From contig JAGAMD010000003.1 of NCBI GenBank assembly GCA_017624905.1, positions 1-54,510 on the forward strand: DNA of 54,510 bases, written 5' to 3'. This document shows, one piece after another, positions 28,065-35,658 of this stretch (the first letter of the stretch is position 1; each line of letters begins with the position of its first letter). The notes beneath the pieces were generated by a model. The model was not told the DNA's origin. It ran no database searches and worked only from the letters and a program-made list of their open reading frames with translations. The stretch is from Clostridia bacterium. GTDB taxonomy: Bacteria > Bacillota > Clostridia > Oscillospirales > CAG-272. A program made the translations under genes and the position numbers.

Positions 28065-28836
28065 AAATAAGAAAGCTAAATTTATCGCATTGGCTGTTTT
28101 TTTAGCCTTGCAATTAACATATTTAGTATTAGTAATAGTAACAGGCAAGGAATATTTTACATCAATTTGCTTATCCGCTTTGTTTTTAGTTTTATGTTTC
28201 GAGAAAAATAAAACCTATTTAGTAATGCAAATAGGATTAATATGTACGGTTTTCGCTGACATTTTTTTGGTAGTTTTAGAACCGATTAAGCAAATACCGG
28301 CAATGATTTTCTTTTCGTTTACTCAAATTTGCTACTTTTTAAGGCTATATTTTAACACTAAAAGCAAAAAAGAGAAGCTGATACACTTAATTTTAAGGGT
28401 AAGTTTGACTCTAATAGTGCAAATAATCACTATTGTTGTTTTGAAGGAAAAAATAGATGCCTTGAGCCTTGTATCAATGTTTTATTATACAAATCTCATT
28501 TTAAATATGATTTTTGCCTTCATTCATTTCAAAAAATCGCCTGTTTTTGCAATAGGGCTCTTACTATTTTTGCTTTGCGACACTATAATTGGACTTGATA
28601 TTATGGCAAGCAGCTATATTTCCGGCACTCTACTTGAAGCAATCAATAGCTTCGTTTCAGGTGCTAATTGGGCTTGGATATTCTATGTTCCATCACAGGC
28701 TTTAATAGCAATTAGTTTAGTAAGAATTAAAGAGAAAAAATCCTCGATTAAATCGAGGATTTTTTGCATAAAAACACTAAATGAGAGTTATAAGATAGCC
28801 AACAATAGGGCCAATAAAAATTGCAAGATATATTAG
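28057..28836 (+). CDS. YhhN/lysoplasmalogenase-like membrane protein with a read-through tail
   Basis: This 259-residue protein has eight predicted membrane helices. Asp-containing motifs VFADIFLVVLEP and LLCDTIIGLDI and the late PSQALIAISL helix recall the YhhN (TMEM86-like lysoplasmalogenase) family, which hydrolyses lysoplasmalogens. The frame runs through the rho-independent terminator at 28735-28765 and ends 60 bases inside the convergent gene, so the last about 32 residues (from KKSSIKSRIF) are encoded by the terminator and beyond. A stop codon just before the hairpin was probably lost. Family assignment is moderate. Confidence 0.55.
   Translation: MLKNKKAKFIALAVFLALQLTYLVLVIVTGKEYFTSICLSALFLVLCFEKNKTYLVMQIGLICTVFADIFLVVLEPIKQIPAMIFFSFTQICYFLRLYFNTKSKKEKLIHLILRVSLTLIVQIITIVVLKEKIDALSLVSMFYYTNLILNMIFAFIHFKKSPVFAIGLLLFLLCDTIIGLDIMASSYISGTLLEAINSFVSGANWAWIFYVPSQALIAISLVRIKEKKSSIKSRIFCIKTLNESYKIANNRANKNCKIY
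28735..28765. terminator. Bidirectional terminator inside a reading frame
   Basis: AAAAAATCCTCGAT (28735-28748) and ATCGAGGATTTTTT (28752-28765) are perfectly complementary around TAA. It lies inside the 3' end of the YhhN-like frame and just past the stop of the convergent gene, so it serves both. Confidence 0.9.
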
Positions 28837-29205
28837 TGATATCCAAGGCTGATAATCAATATAAAATCCTTTAAAGGTTAGGCTCCATGGGTGTTTTATA
28901 AGAACCCAGCCAAATACATCAAAAACAACGCATATTCCTGTCCAAATTGCTCCTGTAATAAGAGCTTCTTTAAATGTTGGTATTTCTAGACCATTCATAT
29001 AAATAAAGCCAAAAAGCGAGAATAGAATAATGTTGTATAAAGGATGCCAAGGCTTAGTTTTTTCATAACCTTCACCCATACTTTCTTTATCCATCGGTTT
29101 CATTTTCAAAACATAAATATTAAAAATCGTGTGTAGAATTCCAACACATGTAACAAGTATATAGCATATCCAAAACCATAACATTGACAATGCAAAATTT
29201 TCCAT
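28777..29205 (-). CDS. Small membrane protein of unknown function
   Basis: This 142-residue protein has four hydrophobic segments. Distinct segments are EGYEKTKPWHPLYNI between helices one and two and HPWSLTFKGFYIDYQPW before the last helix. I do not recognise a characterised family. The start was set at 29205 because GAGGTG lies just upstream; the ORF extends 16 residues further without a site. Its end overlaps the convergent YhhN-like gene by 60 bases. Confidence 0.65.
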   Translation of the reverse strand: MENFALSMLWFWICYILVTCVGILHTIFNIYVLKMKPMDKESMGEGYEKTKPWHPLYNIILFSLFGFIYMNGLEIPTFKEALITGAIWTGICVVFDVFGWVLIKHPWSLTFKGFYIDYQPWISLIYLAIFIGPIVGYLITLI

Positions 29206-29245
29206 AAACACCTCGTGATAAAGATATAAAATAATTATATTAAAA

Positions 29246-29270
29246 GAGCACACTCAAAAGTGTACCCTTG
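29246..29270 (-). terminator. Probable terminator of tRNA-Arg
   Basis: On the minus strand ACACT/AGTGT with flanking bases forms a short hairpin followed by TCTTTTAA. Confidence 0.5.
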
Positions 29271-29275
29271 TATTT

Positions 29276-29350
29276 TGGCACCCGCAACGGGAATCGAACC
29301 CATAACTAACCCTTAGGAGGGGTTTATTATATCCATTTAACTATGCAGGC
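29276..29350 (-). tRNA. tRNA-Arg (anticodon CCT)
   Basis: The anticodon stem AACCC/GGGTT encloses loop CTCCTAA (anticodon CCT). The acceptor GCCTGCA/TGCGGGT pairs with two G-U wobbles, the T arm is GGGTTCGATTCCC, and CCA is encoded. No promoter was found between it and radC, so it may be cut from the radC transcript. A GCCGAG/CTCGGC hairpin lies just upstream. Confidence 0.93.
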
Positions 29351-29379
29351 GTGTGCCGAGGCTTAACTCGGCTATTTTA

Positions 29380-30120
29380 TTATTTGTTTTCTGAAAGTGA
29401 TCTTCTGAAAAAATCACGATTATCTTTGCTATGGCATCTTAATGAATCTGTTGAGTGGATTATTGTGTAATAATCATTGTTTGACACAACATAGTGCTCA
29501 AGCAGTCTGACATCAACCATATTAAAGGTTGACATTAAATCAACTGTTGTTTCAATGTCCTCCATAGATGGATAAGCATTGCCGTCAGGATGGTTATGTG
29601 CTAAAACTATCATTGATGCGTTGTATTTTACAACTAAATCAAGTATCTTTCTTGGTGAAATTTGTGCTGAATTAACACTACCCTCATGCAATTTAACAAT
29701 ATCGAGCATTTCATAGCGATTGTTTAGCAAAAGTAGGTAAATAATTTCGTTCTTTTCACCAATATACTTATCTAGGAAAAATTCACCAATCTTTTCAGCA
29801 GTATCAAATATGTGATTTGATGAATATTTGTCGGTTGCATAGGCTCTGGCAATGGCAGGTATTAGCTTTAAAAGAGTAGCACTGTTTTCTTTAATTCCAT
29901 CAACCTTAATTAGGTCATTAAAGTCAGCATCAAAAACACCCTTTAGTGTGCCAAAGTTCTTGAGTAAATCGTGAGCGATTTCGTTTGTGTCTTTTCTAGG
30001 TATTGAATAAAAGAGAAGTAATTCAAGAATATTGTGTGGCTCGAAGTTGTCAATGCCTTGCTCTAAAAAGCGCTCCTTCAAGCGACCTCTATGTCCTTCG
30101 TGAACGTTATTGTCTTTCAT
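29380..30120 (-). CDS. radC: RadC/YeeS-type JAB-domain protein
   Basis: This 246-residue protein has an N-terminal helix-hairpin-helix region (VDGIKENSATLLKLIPAIARAY) and a C-terminal JAB/MPN domain. The JAMM set is complete: Glu in LHEGSVN, His-x-His in LAHNHPDG, and Ser/Asp in PSMEDIETT. The family is widespread; the old link to DNA repair is not established and its role is unclear. The Ser-Gly usually seen after HNHP is Asp-Gly here. Its ATG overlaps the stop of the upstream glycosyltransferase by ATGA, so the two are coupled, and tRNA-Arg lies downstream. Confidence 0.9.
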   Translation of the reverse strand: MKDNNVHEGHRGRLKERFLEQGIDNFEPHNILELLLFYSIPRKDTNEIAHDLLKNFGTLKGVFDADFNDLIKVDGIKENSATLLKLIPAIARAYATDKYSSNHIFDTAEKIGEFFLDKYIGEKNEIIYLLLLNNRYEMLDIVKLHEGSVNSAQISPRKILDLVVKYNASMIVLAHNHPDGNAYPSMEDIETTVDLMSTFNMVDVRLLEHYVVSNNDYYTIIHSTDSLRCHSKDNRDFFRRSLSENK

Positions 30121-31073
30121 TTTTTAACTATATCCTTTTTATTAGTTTGTGCAACAATATAATGCGGTCGACCCTTGACCTCACCATAAATTTTAGATAC
30201 GTATGAGCCCAAAAATCCTATAAATAGCGAAAGCGCTGAGCCAATAGCAAGTACTGCAAATAGTATAAGAGAAGCTGTCAGTGCAGGATAACCCATCCAA
30301 AAGCTGTGAGTTGCCCAGTAGTAAATAAAGTAGGCAAGAGGTGCAGTTGATGCAAGTGCTAAAAATCCACTAAAATAGAAGGGCAAATTAAGAACCTTAT
30401 CTGAAAATGCATAAATACCGTCAAATGAGTATTTAAGTAGCTTCCAAAAGCTCCATTTACTGTGTCCCGCAACGCGTTCAACATTCTCAAATGGCAGCCA
30501 GTAGGTTTTAAATCCAATCCAACCGAAAATTCCCTTTGAAAAACGATTGTGCTCACACATAGAAACAATGGCATCAACCATTTCACGCTTCATAAGTCTA
30601 AAATCACGAGCACCACTGACTATACTAACATTTGATACATGCTTGAAAATTCTATAAAACATATTAGCAAAAAACGAACGTACAGGAGGCTCACCCTTAC
30701 GATCAAGACGTCTTGTAGCGACACTATCATATTCGCCCGACTCAAGAATTTCAACCATTTTGGGAAGCAAGGAAGGTGGATCCTGCATATCAGCATCCAT
30801 AACAGCTACATAGTCACCGGTTGAGTTGCAAAATCCAGCATACATGGCAGATTCCTTGCCAAAATTCTTTGAGAAAGCGATGTAGGTAACATTTTCATCT
30901 TCTTTAGATAGGTCTTTAATTATTGAAAGGGTATTGTCCTTAGAGCCATCATCAACAAAAATGTACTCGAAATCATAGCTTGACATCTCATCACGTACAC
31001 GTACAAGCTCGTTATATAAAGGCATCAAGGAATCTTCCTCGTTGTAACAAGGGATTATTAGAGAAAGCTTCAT
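30117..31073 (-). CDS. Family 2 glycosyltransferase (GtrB/DPMS-like)
   Basis: This 318-residue enzyme transfers a sugar, typically onto polyprenyl phosphate at the cytoplasmic face. The GT-A start LSLIIPCYNEEDSL, the YIFVDDGSKDNT strand and the metal motif AVMDADMQDPP are clear. A cluster RWGF-like region is represented by GIFGWIGFKTYW, and two C-terminal membrane helices (about 230-255 and 265-295) are typical of YkcC/GtrB-type proteins. The start at 31073 has GGAGG upstream. It overlaps radC by four bases. It could feed a wall or capsule polymer, but no partner gene is adjacent. Confidence 0.92.
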   Translation of the reverse strand: MKLSLIIPCYNEEDSLMPLYNELVRVRDEMSSYDFEYIFVDDGSKDNTLSIIKDLSKEDENVTYIAFSKNFGKESAMYAGFCNSTGDYVAVMDADMQDPPSLLPKMVEILESGEYDSVATRRLDRKGEPPVRSFFANMFYRIFKHVSNVSIVSGARDFRLMKREMVDAIVSMCEHNRFSKGIFGWIGFKTYWLPFENVERVAGHSKWSFWKLLKYSFDGIYAFSDKVLNLPFYFSGFLALASTAPLAYFIYYWATHSFWMGYPALTASLILFAVLAIGSALSLFIGFLGSYVSKIYGEVKGRPHYIVAQTNKKDIVKK

Positions 31074-31107
31074 AATTAATCCTCCATTTTTCATTGTAAA
31101 CAAGGAT

Positions 31108-31136
31108 ATTTTATCATATTAAAAGCCCAATGTCAA
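31108..31136 (-). promoter_or_regulatory. Promoter of the GT2-radC operon
   Basis: Minus strand -35 TTGACA (31131-31136), 17-base spacer, extended -10 TGATAAAAT (hexamer 31108-31113). Confidence 0.83.
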
Positions 31137-31164
31137 CTTTAAAATATATAATAATATTCAACTA

Positions 31165-31193
31165 TTGACAAAGAAATTTAATTATGTTAAAAT
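31165..31193 (+). promoter_or_regulatory. Promoter of the kinase-PqqD-peptidase cassette
   Basis: -35 TTGACA (31165-31170), 17-base spacer, extended -10 TGTTAAAAT (hexamer 31188-31193), divergent from the GT2 promoter. Confidence 0.83.
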
Positions 31194-31223
31194 CTATGTG
31201 TGAATTTTTTTGCGAAAGGCTTT

Positions 31224-31955
31224 ATGGTGAAAGAGATGTTTAAAATCAAAATTGCCGACACAGTGGTTGAAATTCATAACATTTATTCATTTGTAGAGAC
31301 ACTTTGCAAGGATTACATTTACAATGGTGATGATTCTGATATAATAGTGAAATCTACTCAAGATATGATAGAAGAAGAACGCTTGGTTTCCACCGAAGAG
31401 CAGTCAAATGATCCATATCTTGAGAACATTTGTGTGTACCGACAAATTGCACTTGAGCTTATAAAAAGAGATACATTTGTTATGCATGCCGCTACTGTTG
31501 GAATTGGCAATAAGGCATATGCGTTTACAGCTAAAAGTGGCACAGGAAAAAGCACGCATATAGCTCTTTGGAAACGTTTGCTTGGCGATAAGGTGTATGC
31601 AATTAACGGAGATAAGCCGATAATTAAAATTATTGATGGCAAAGCCTATGCATATGGCTCTCCTTGGTGTGGAAAAGAATTTTGGAACTCAAATGTTAAA
31701 GCGGAGTTAAATGGAATTTGTTTTCTTGAAAGAGGGGAAGAGAATTCTATTGAAAAATTAGATATTTCAGAGGCTGCATCTAAGATAATGAAACAAATTT
31801 TGATTCCAAAGGATGCAGAAGGTGTTATAAAAACCTTTGACTTAGTAGATCAAATGCTTAGAGCCACAAATTTGTGGAAATTGAAATGTAATATTTCAAT
31901 GGAAGCTGCGCAGCTCTCGTATAAAACAATGCACGGAGGAATTTATGAAGATTAG
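31224..31955 (+). CDS. HPr-kinase-like P-loop protein of a PqqD cassette
   Basis: This 243-residue protein has a Walker A SGTGKSTH (about residues 105-112) and a following INGDKP segment that fits the HPr kinase C-terminal (HprK/PEPCK-type) fold. A conserved MHAATVG strand precedes the P loop. True HprK N-terminal and HPr-binding parts are absent. Such HprK-like proteins are known in ribosomal-peptide clusters (for example lasso peptides such as paeninodin, where one phosphorylates the precursor). The start is uncertain among ATG 31224, GTG 31227 and GTG 31200; GAAAGG at 31214-31219 favours the first two. It overlaps the PqqD gene by 11 bases. Confidence 0.78.
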   Translation: MVKEMFKIKIADTVVEIHNIYSFVETLCKDYIYNGDDSDIIVKSTQDMIEEERLVSTEEQSNDPYLENICVYRQIALELIKRDTFVMHAATVGIGNKAYAFTAKSGTGKSTHIALWKRLLGDKVYAINGDKPIIKIIDGKAYAYGSPWCGKEFWNSNVKAELNGICFLERGEENSIEKLDISEAASKIMKQILIPKDAEGVIKTFDLVDQMLRATNLWKLKCNISMEAAQLSYKTMHGGIYED

Positions 31956-32214
31956 AAACGGTTTTGTTGCACGTGATGTAGGAAATAGAACGTTTGTCGT
32001 AGCTGTTGGTGAGCTTAGTAAATCATTCAATGCAATGATTACTTTAAATGAAACAGGAAAAGCTATTTGGCAAGCTCTTAAAACGGATACATCAATAGAT
32101 GAAATAGTAGAGAAGCTTCTTCTTGAGTTTGAGGATGCAGAAAAGGAATTAGTCAAGCGTGATGTTATTGCATTTGTAAACAAGCTTGATGAAGCGAATG
32201 TACTTGAAAAATAA
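31945..32214 (+). CDS. PqqD-family protein (peptide recognition element)
   Basis: This 89-residue protein fits the PqqD family: RNGFVARDVGNRTFVVAV strands, the LNETGKAIWQALKTDTSIDEIVEKLL winged-helix segment, and a final helix DVIAFVNKLDEANVL. PqqD folds bind the leader of a ribosomally made precursor peptide and present it to modifying enzymes. GGAGG precedes the start. It overlaps the kinase upstream and the peptidase downstream, so the three genes are a tightly coupled operon. No precursor peptide or radical SAM enzyme lies next to it. Confidence 0.85.
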   Translation: MKIRNGFVARDVGNRTFVVAVGELSKSFNAMITLNETGKAIWQALKTDTSIDEIVEKLLLEFEDAEKELVKRDVIAFVNKLDEANVLEK

Positions 32215-32656
32215 GCAAGAATTGAAGGATATATGGCCTCTGATTAACGAGGTGATATCTAGTGGTGGTGAATTCCAAATATACCCAAACGGTGTGAGTA
32301 TGTTGCCACTGATAAGACCAAGCGTTGATATGGTTACATTGGTTTCTCCAAAAGAGCTACAAAAAAATGACATAGTTTTATATCAAAGAGCATCAGGTCA
32401 GTTCGTTTTACATCGTCTTATAAAAGTGGATAAAAAAGGCAATTGCACTATGTTTGGAGACAATCAAAAAGCACTTGAGCGCGGAATACCACTAGATAAT
32501 GTACTTGCAAAAGTAAAAAGCATACAAAGAGACGGTGAAACCGTGGATTTTTCGAGTAAAAAGTATAAAAAATATCTTAGAAGAATACATCGCAGGATAA
32601 ATTTTTACAGATTTCCGGTGCTTCTAAGTAAAATAAAGCATAAAATTTTCAAATGA
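32198..32656 (+). CDS. S24/S26-family peptidase, SipW-like
   Basis: This about 152-residue protein has the Ser nucleophile motif GVSMLPLI near residue 34 and the motif FVLHRLIKV near residue 70, with His in place of the Lys of classical signal peptidases, as in the S26B/SipW group. GDNQ and the DNVLAKVKSI strand complete the family pattern. It has no N-terminal membrane helix, so it is probably soluble or peripheral, unlike ordinary signal peptidases; the C terminus is strongly basic. The start is ATG 32198, within the end of pqqD; no good ribosome site exists, so it is translationally coupled. It likely cleaves a modified peptide. Confidence 0.75.
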   Translation: MYLKNKQELKDIWPLINEVISSGGEFQIYPNGVSMLPLIRPSVDMVTLVSPKELQKNDIVLYQRASGQFVLHRLIKVDKKGNCTMFGDNQKALERGIPLDNVLAKVKSIQRDGETVDFSSKKYKKYLRRIHRRINFYRFPVLLSKIKHKIFK

Positions 32657-32690
32657 AAAAGCACTTCAAACGAAGTGCTTTTCTTTTGTT
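32656..32690. terminator. Terminator shared by the cassette and the convergent membrane gene
   Basis: AAAAGCACTTC and GAAGTGCTTTT pair around AAAC, with T-rich flanks on both strands. Confidence 0.88.
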
Positions 32691-32692
32691 TG

Positions 32693-33349
32693 TTATTGAT
32701 TTGTTGTTTGCTTTTTTTGCATAGCATCGTCAATCTTGTTTCTTACCTTTACTATGTGTAAGAATGCAAGGTTGGCAATTACCATTAGATAAAGTGCAAA
32801 CATAACTACGCTCAGAACAAATGATACATCAGAGTAGATTGTGTAGCGTTGTGTTACTGCAAAAATGAATACACCAGTAACTTGTGGAAGCATAAGTGAT
32901 GTAGCAACCAAAAGATTTAAAAGTGTAACTGTTTTAAAGAATGCAGTGCCGAGAACAACAAATAATGAAATGATCAATATGATTGGAAGAATCCATTCAT
33001 AAGCTACTAATGGGTGTGAATTAAAGCCGTCAGCATCAAAGCCTGTTGTTAACCAGTGAATAAGGGCAATGATTGTGAATAACAGATTCAATATAAATGT
33101 ACCATTTCTAAATCTTGAAAGGAACTTTTTAGCAGTTCCGGCGAAGGATGCATAGACAATAATATATGCATAATATGAACCTAAAATAGGGTAGTAGCAC
33201 CAAAATCCCGATTTATTTAAAATGGCATTAATAATTACCATTATAACAGCAGCATTGCTGAGAATTATAAAAATGAAGTCCGGCCAAGAAAGATTGACAT
33301 CGCCAATTTTTAATGGGCGTTTGTTTAAGGGTGTGATTTGCATATTCAT
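32693..33349 (-). CDS. Six-helix membrane protein of unknown function
   Basis: This 218-residue protein starts with a short polar segment containing a LNKRPLKIGDVNLSWPDF motif, followed by six hydrophobic helices and a basic, Gln-rich tail. It resembles the DUF6320-type membrane proteins of Clostridia, but I am not sure. The ribosome site is odd: AAGGAGG lies 31 bases before the ATG (33381-33387), with a 7-bp hairpin GAAAAAG/CTTTTTC between them that would bring it to about 11 bases. No other in-frame start lies closer. It has its own promoter at 33422-33450. Confidence 0.6.
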   Translation of the reverse strand: MNMQITPLNKRPLKIGDVNLSWPDFIFIILSNAAVIMVIINAILNKSGFWCYYPILGSYYAYIIVYASFAGTAKKFLSRFRNGTFILNLLFTIIALIHWLTTGFDADGFNSHPLVAYEWILPIILIISLFVVLGTAFFKTVTLLNLLVATSLMLPQVTGVFIFAVTQRYTIYSDVSFVLSVVMFALYLMVIANLAFLHIVKVRNKIDDAMQKKQTTNQ

Positions 33350-33358
33350 TGATGATTT

Positions 33359-33387
33359 GAAAAAGTAAAGTCTTTTTCTACCTCCTT
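33359..33387 (-). promoter_or_regulatory. Ribosome site separated from its start by a hairpin
   Basis: On the minus strand AAGGAGG (33387-33381) is followed by a 7-bp stem GAAAAAG/CTTTTTC (33378-33359) and then nine bases to the ATG at 33349. The stem could shorten the effective distance. Confidence 0.55.
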
Positions 33388-33421
33388 AAAATGTATTCAA
33401 GTTTTACACTTGTCGAATATT

Positions 33422-33450
33422 ATAATACCAAATAAATTGACTAAAGTCAA
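33422..33450 (-). promoter_or_regulatory. Promoter of the six-helix membrane protein
   Basis: Minus strand -35 TTGACT (33445-33450), 17-base spacer, extended -10 TGGTATTAT (hexamer 33422-33427). Confidence 0.68.
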
Positions 33451-33470
33451 TATTTCGATAGAAAATTGTC

Positions 33471-34283
33471 CTAAATTTTTTTGTAAATGGCAAAATTAAC
33501 CTCTATAATAGTACTTATTGATTCAAGGCAAGATAGCTTGTCCTTGTCAACTTGACTAGTTCTGTGAAAATACGGAGTCATAGTAAATAAAGAATAAATA
33601 ACGTCATTTCCGTTGATTTCAACCGAGTATTTTAAATTTTCTACATTTACAAGCTCAAATCCGTCGTATTTTAAGAACTTTTCTTCGTTGGGATAGATAT
33701 TGTCATAAATCGCTTTTTTGAGCCCGTTTAAGTGGTCTATGCCTGCTGAAGCAACAATTAAATGACCATTTGGCTTTAAAATTCTCAAAAATTCTTCGTT
33801 TGCAACGGGAGCAAATAGGTTCACAATTACGTCTGCATAGTCATTTTTTATTGGCAGGTCAAAAATATTTGCAACTGAATAGTGTAGCTGATTTAGTCCA
33901 TCGCGTCTCGCCATTTTAGCTCCATGCTCACAGCCAAACTTAGACATATCAAAGCCAAAAACCTTAGACTCTGTGTACGTTTTTGCGAGATTGTGTGTGT
34001 AATACCCCTCTCCACAACCGGCATCTACAATAATACCATGGTCAACGGAAGAAACTATACTATTTAGCTTATCTGAAATACTTTTATAAGCACCACATTC
34101 AAAGAATTTAGTACGAGCACGTATCATTTCCTTTGAATCTCCTGCTTTCTTATTGTTCATTTTGCCCGGATTAAGTAAATTTATATAGCCACTAGAGGCA
34201 AAATCAAATGAATGTCCTTTCTCACATTTTAAAGAGTTGTCGCATTTAGTTAATGAATTTTTGCATATAGGACATAAAAACAC
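33471..34283 (-). CDS. RlmA-type 23S rRNA guanine-N1 methyltransferase
   Basis: This 270-residue SAM-dependent enzyme carries a zinc ribbon near residues 4-25 (CPIC, CEKGH) and the GDSKEMIRARTKFFE segment typical of RlmA. The SAM motif is VDAGCGEGYYT near residue 86. RlmA methylates a G in helix 35 of 23S rRNA (G745 in Gram-negatives, G748 in Gram-positives, where it can confer tylosin resistance). The Gram-positive (TlrB-like) class is likely, but cannot be decided. The start codon is GTG, with GGAGGTGAT upstream. It is divergent from the rumA-like gene and shares an overlapping promoter region. Confidence 0.85.
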   Translation of the reverse strand: MFLCPICKNSLTKCDNSLKCEKGHSFDFASSGYINLLNPGKMNNKKAGDSKEMIRARTKFFECGAYKSISDKLNSIVSSVDHGIIVDAGCGEGYYTHNLAKTYTESKVFGFDMSKFGCEHGAKMARRDGLNQLHYSVANIFDLPIKNDYADVIVNLFAPVANEEFLRILKPNGHLIVASAGIDHLNGLKKAIYDNIYPNEEKFLKYDGFELVNVENLKYSVEINGNDVIYSLFTMTPYFHRTSQVDKDKLSCLESISTIIEVNFAIYKKI

Positions 34284-34303
34284 TTAAATATCACCTCCAA
34301 CTG

Positions 34304-34332
34304 TTGAATTTCATATTTGAATATATTATAAT
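34304..34332 (+). promoter_or_regulatory. Promoter of the RNA methyltransferase gene run
   Basis: -35 TTGAAT (34304-34309), 17-base spacer, -10 TATAAT (34327-34332). A minus-strand promoter (-35 TTGCAA 34348-34353, -10 TATAAT 34325-34330) overlaps the same -10 and would drive the RlmA-type gene. Confidence 0.6.
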
Positions 34333-34368
34333 ATATTTGTCAAATATTTGCAAGAGAGGAGTAAAAAT

Positions 34369-35643
34369 ATGGTGAAAATCGGTGATATATATACTGTTAG
34401 AATAGAAGATGTCAATATTTTTGCAAACGGTGTTTGCCATATTGACGGCTTGGTTGTTTTTGTAAAGGGTGCATTAACTAACGAGGAATGTGTAATCAAA
34501 ATAACTGAGCTTCACTCTAAATTTGCTTATGCAATCATAACTGATTTTATAAAAAAATCAAGTAAAAGATTAGGGCCATCTTGTCAAGCATATGGAGCTT
34601 GTGGTGGCTGTAGCTTTTTACATACAGATATATCAAAAGAAAACGAAATAAAGGAAAATTATTTAAAAGCAATAGTCAAAAAGAATTATCTTGATATAGA
34701 AGTAGAGAATATACAAACACCGACCTCTCAAAATTGCAGAAATAAGGTTGTTTTATTCTTTGAAAATGGCAAATATGGCTATATGGCGAATGGCACAAAT
34801 AAAATAGTTGAGCATACAAGCTGTATGCTAAATGAAGATATATTTGATAAAATTGCTACATTTACAAGTGTAAAATTAAAAGGGACAAGCATACGTGCCT
34901 TATATATGAGAAAATCATCAAAATATGATGAAATAATGGTTTGCCCGATTTTCTATGATAAGGCTGATATTGTAAGCTATACAACAGAGCTGGTTGCCAA
35001 CTTCCCAAGTGTAAAAACAGTGCTTTATTCCATATACAAAGAAAAAGATTTTGCACTTGAAAAAGCAAAGTTTAAAACAATATATGGTGATGGTTATATT
35101 TATGATGAGCTTTGCGGATTGAAATTTAGAATATCGCCAAGCTCATTCTATCAGGTTAATCCAGCGTGTGCAGAGCTGCTTTATAATAAAACTATTGAAT
35201 TAGCTGATTTGACTGATAGCGACACCTGTGCCGACCTCTTTTGCGGAACAGGTACAATAGGGCTGATTTGTGCCAAGAAAACAGGCGCAAATGTCTATGG
35301 TGTAGAAATAAACGAGGATGCTGTAAAAGACGCAAAATTCAACGCTAAATTGAATGATATAAGCAATATCAGCTTTGAATCAACGGATGCAAAAAATTTC
35401 AATAAAAATGTAGATGTGTGTATAGTTGATCCACCACGCAAGGGGTGTTCACAATTTATGATAGAAACACTTTTACGTTTAAAACCAAAGCGCATAGTAT
35501 ATGTTTCTTGCAACGCAGACACGCTTATGCGCGATTTAAAAGCATTGCAAAACGAATATAATATAGCATCTCCGCTATACCCATTTAATATGTTTCCTAA
35601 AACAAGCCATGTAGAGAACGTGATTTGTCTAAATCACAAATAA
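34369..35643 (+). CDS. RumA/RlmD-type 23S rRNA (uracil-5)-methyltransferase with TRAM domain
   Basis: This 424-residue SAM enzyme methylates C5 of a uridine in 23S rRNA. It has an N-terminal TRAM/OB domain (residues 1-60) and Fe-S-type Cys motif CQAYGACGGCSF. The catalytic half has DLFCGTGTIGL (SAM), VDPPRKGC and the catalytic Cys in VYVSCNADTL. The start at 34369 is chosen because GGAG lies upstream; the longer ORF lacks a site. It is followed 15 bases later by a paralogue without the TRAM domain. RlmCD of Firmicutes does two positions; here the work may be split between two genes. Confidence 0.88.
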   Translation: MVKIGDIYTVRIEDVNIFANGVCHIDGLVVFVKGALTNEECVIKITELHSKFAYAIITDFIKKSSKRLGPSCQAYGACGGCSFLHTDISKENEIKENYLKAIVKKNYLDIEVENIQTPTSQNCRNKVVLFFENGKYGYMANGTNKIVEHTSCMLNEDIFDKIATFTSVKLKGTSIRALYMRKSSKYDEIMVCPIFYDKADIVSYTTELVANFPSVKTVLYSIYKEKDFALEKAKFKTIYGDGYIYDELCGLKFRISPSSFYQVNPACAELLYNKTIELADLTDSDTCADLFCGTGTIGLICAKKTGANVYGVEINEDAVKDAKFNAKLNDISNISFESTDAKNFNKNVDVCIVDPPRKGCSQFMIETLLRLKPKRIVYVSCNADTLMRDLKALQNEYNIASPLYPFNMFPKTSHVENVICLNHK

Positions 35644-35658
35644 AGCAGAGAGGTAAAA

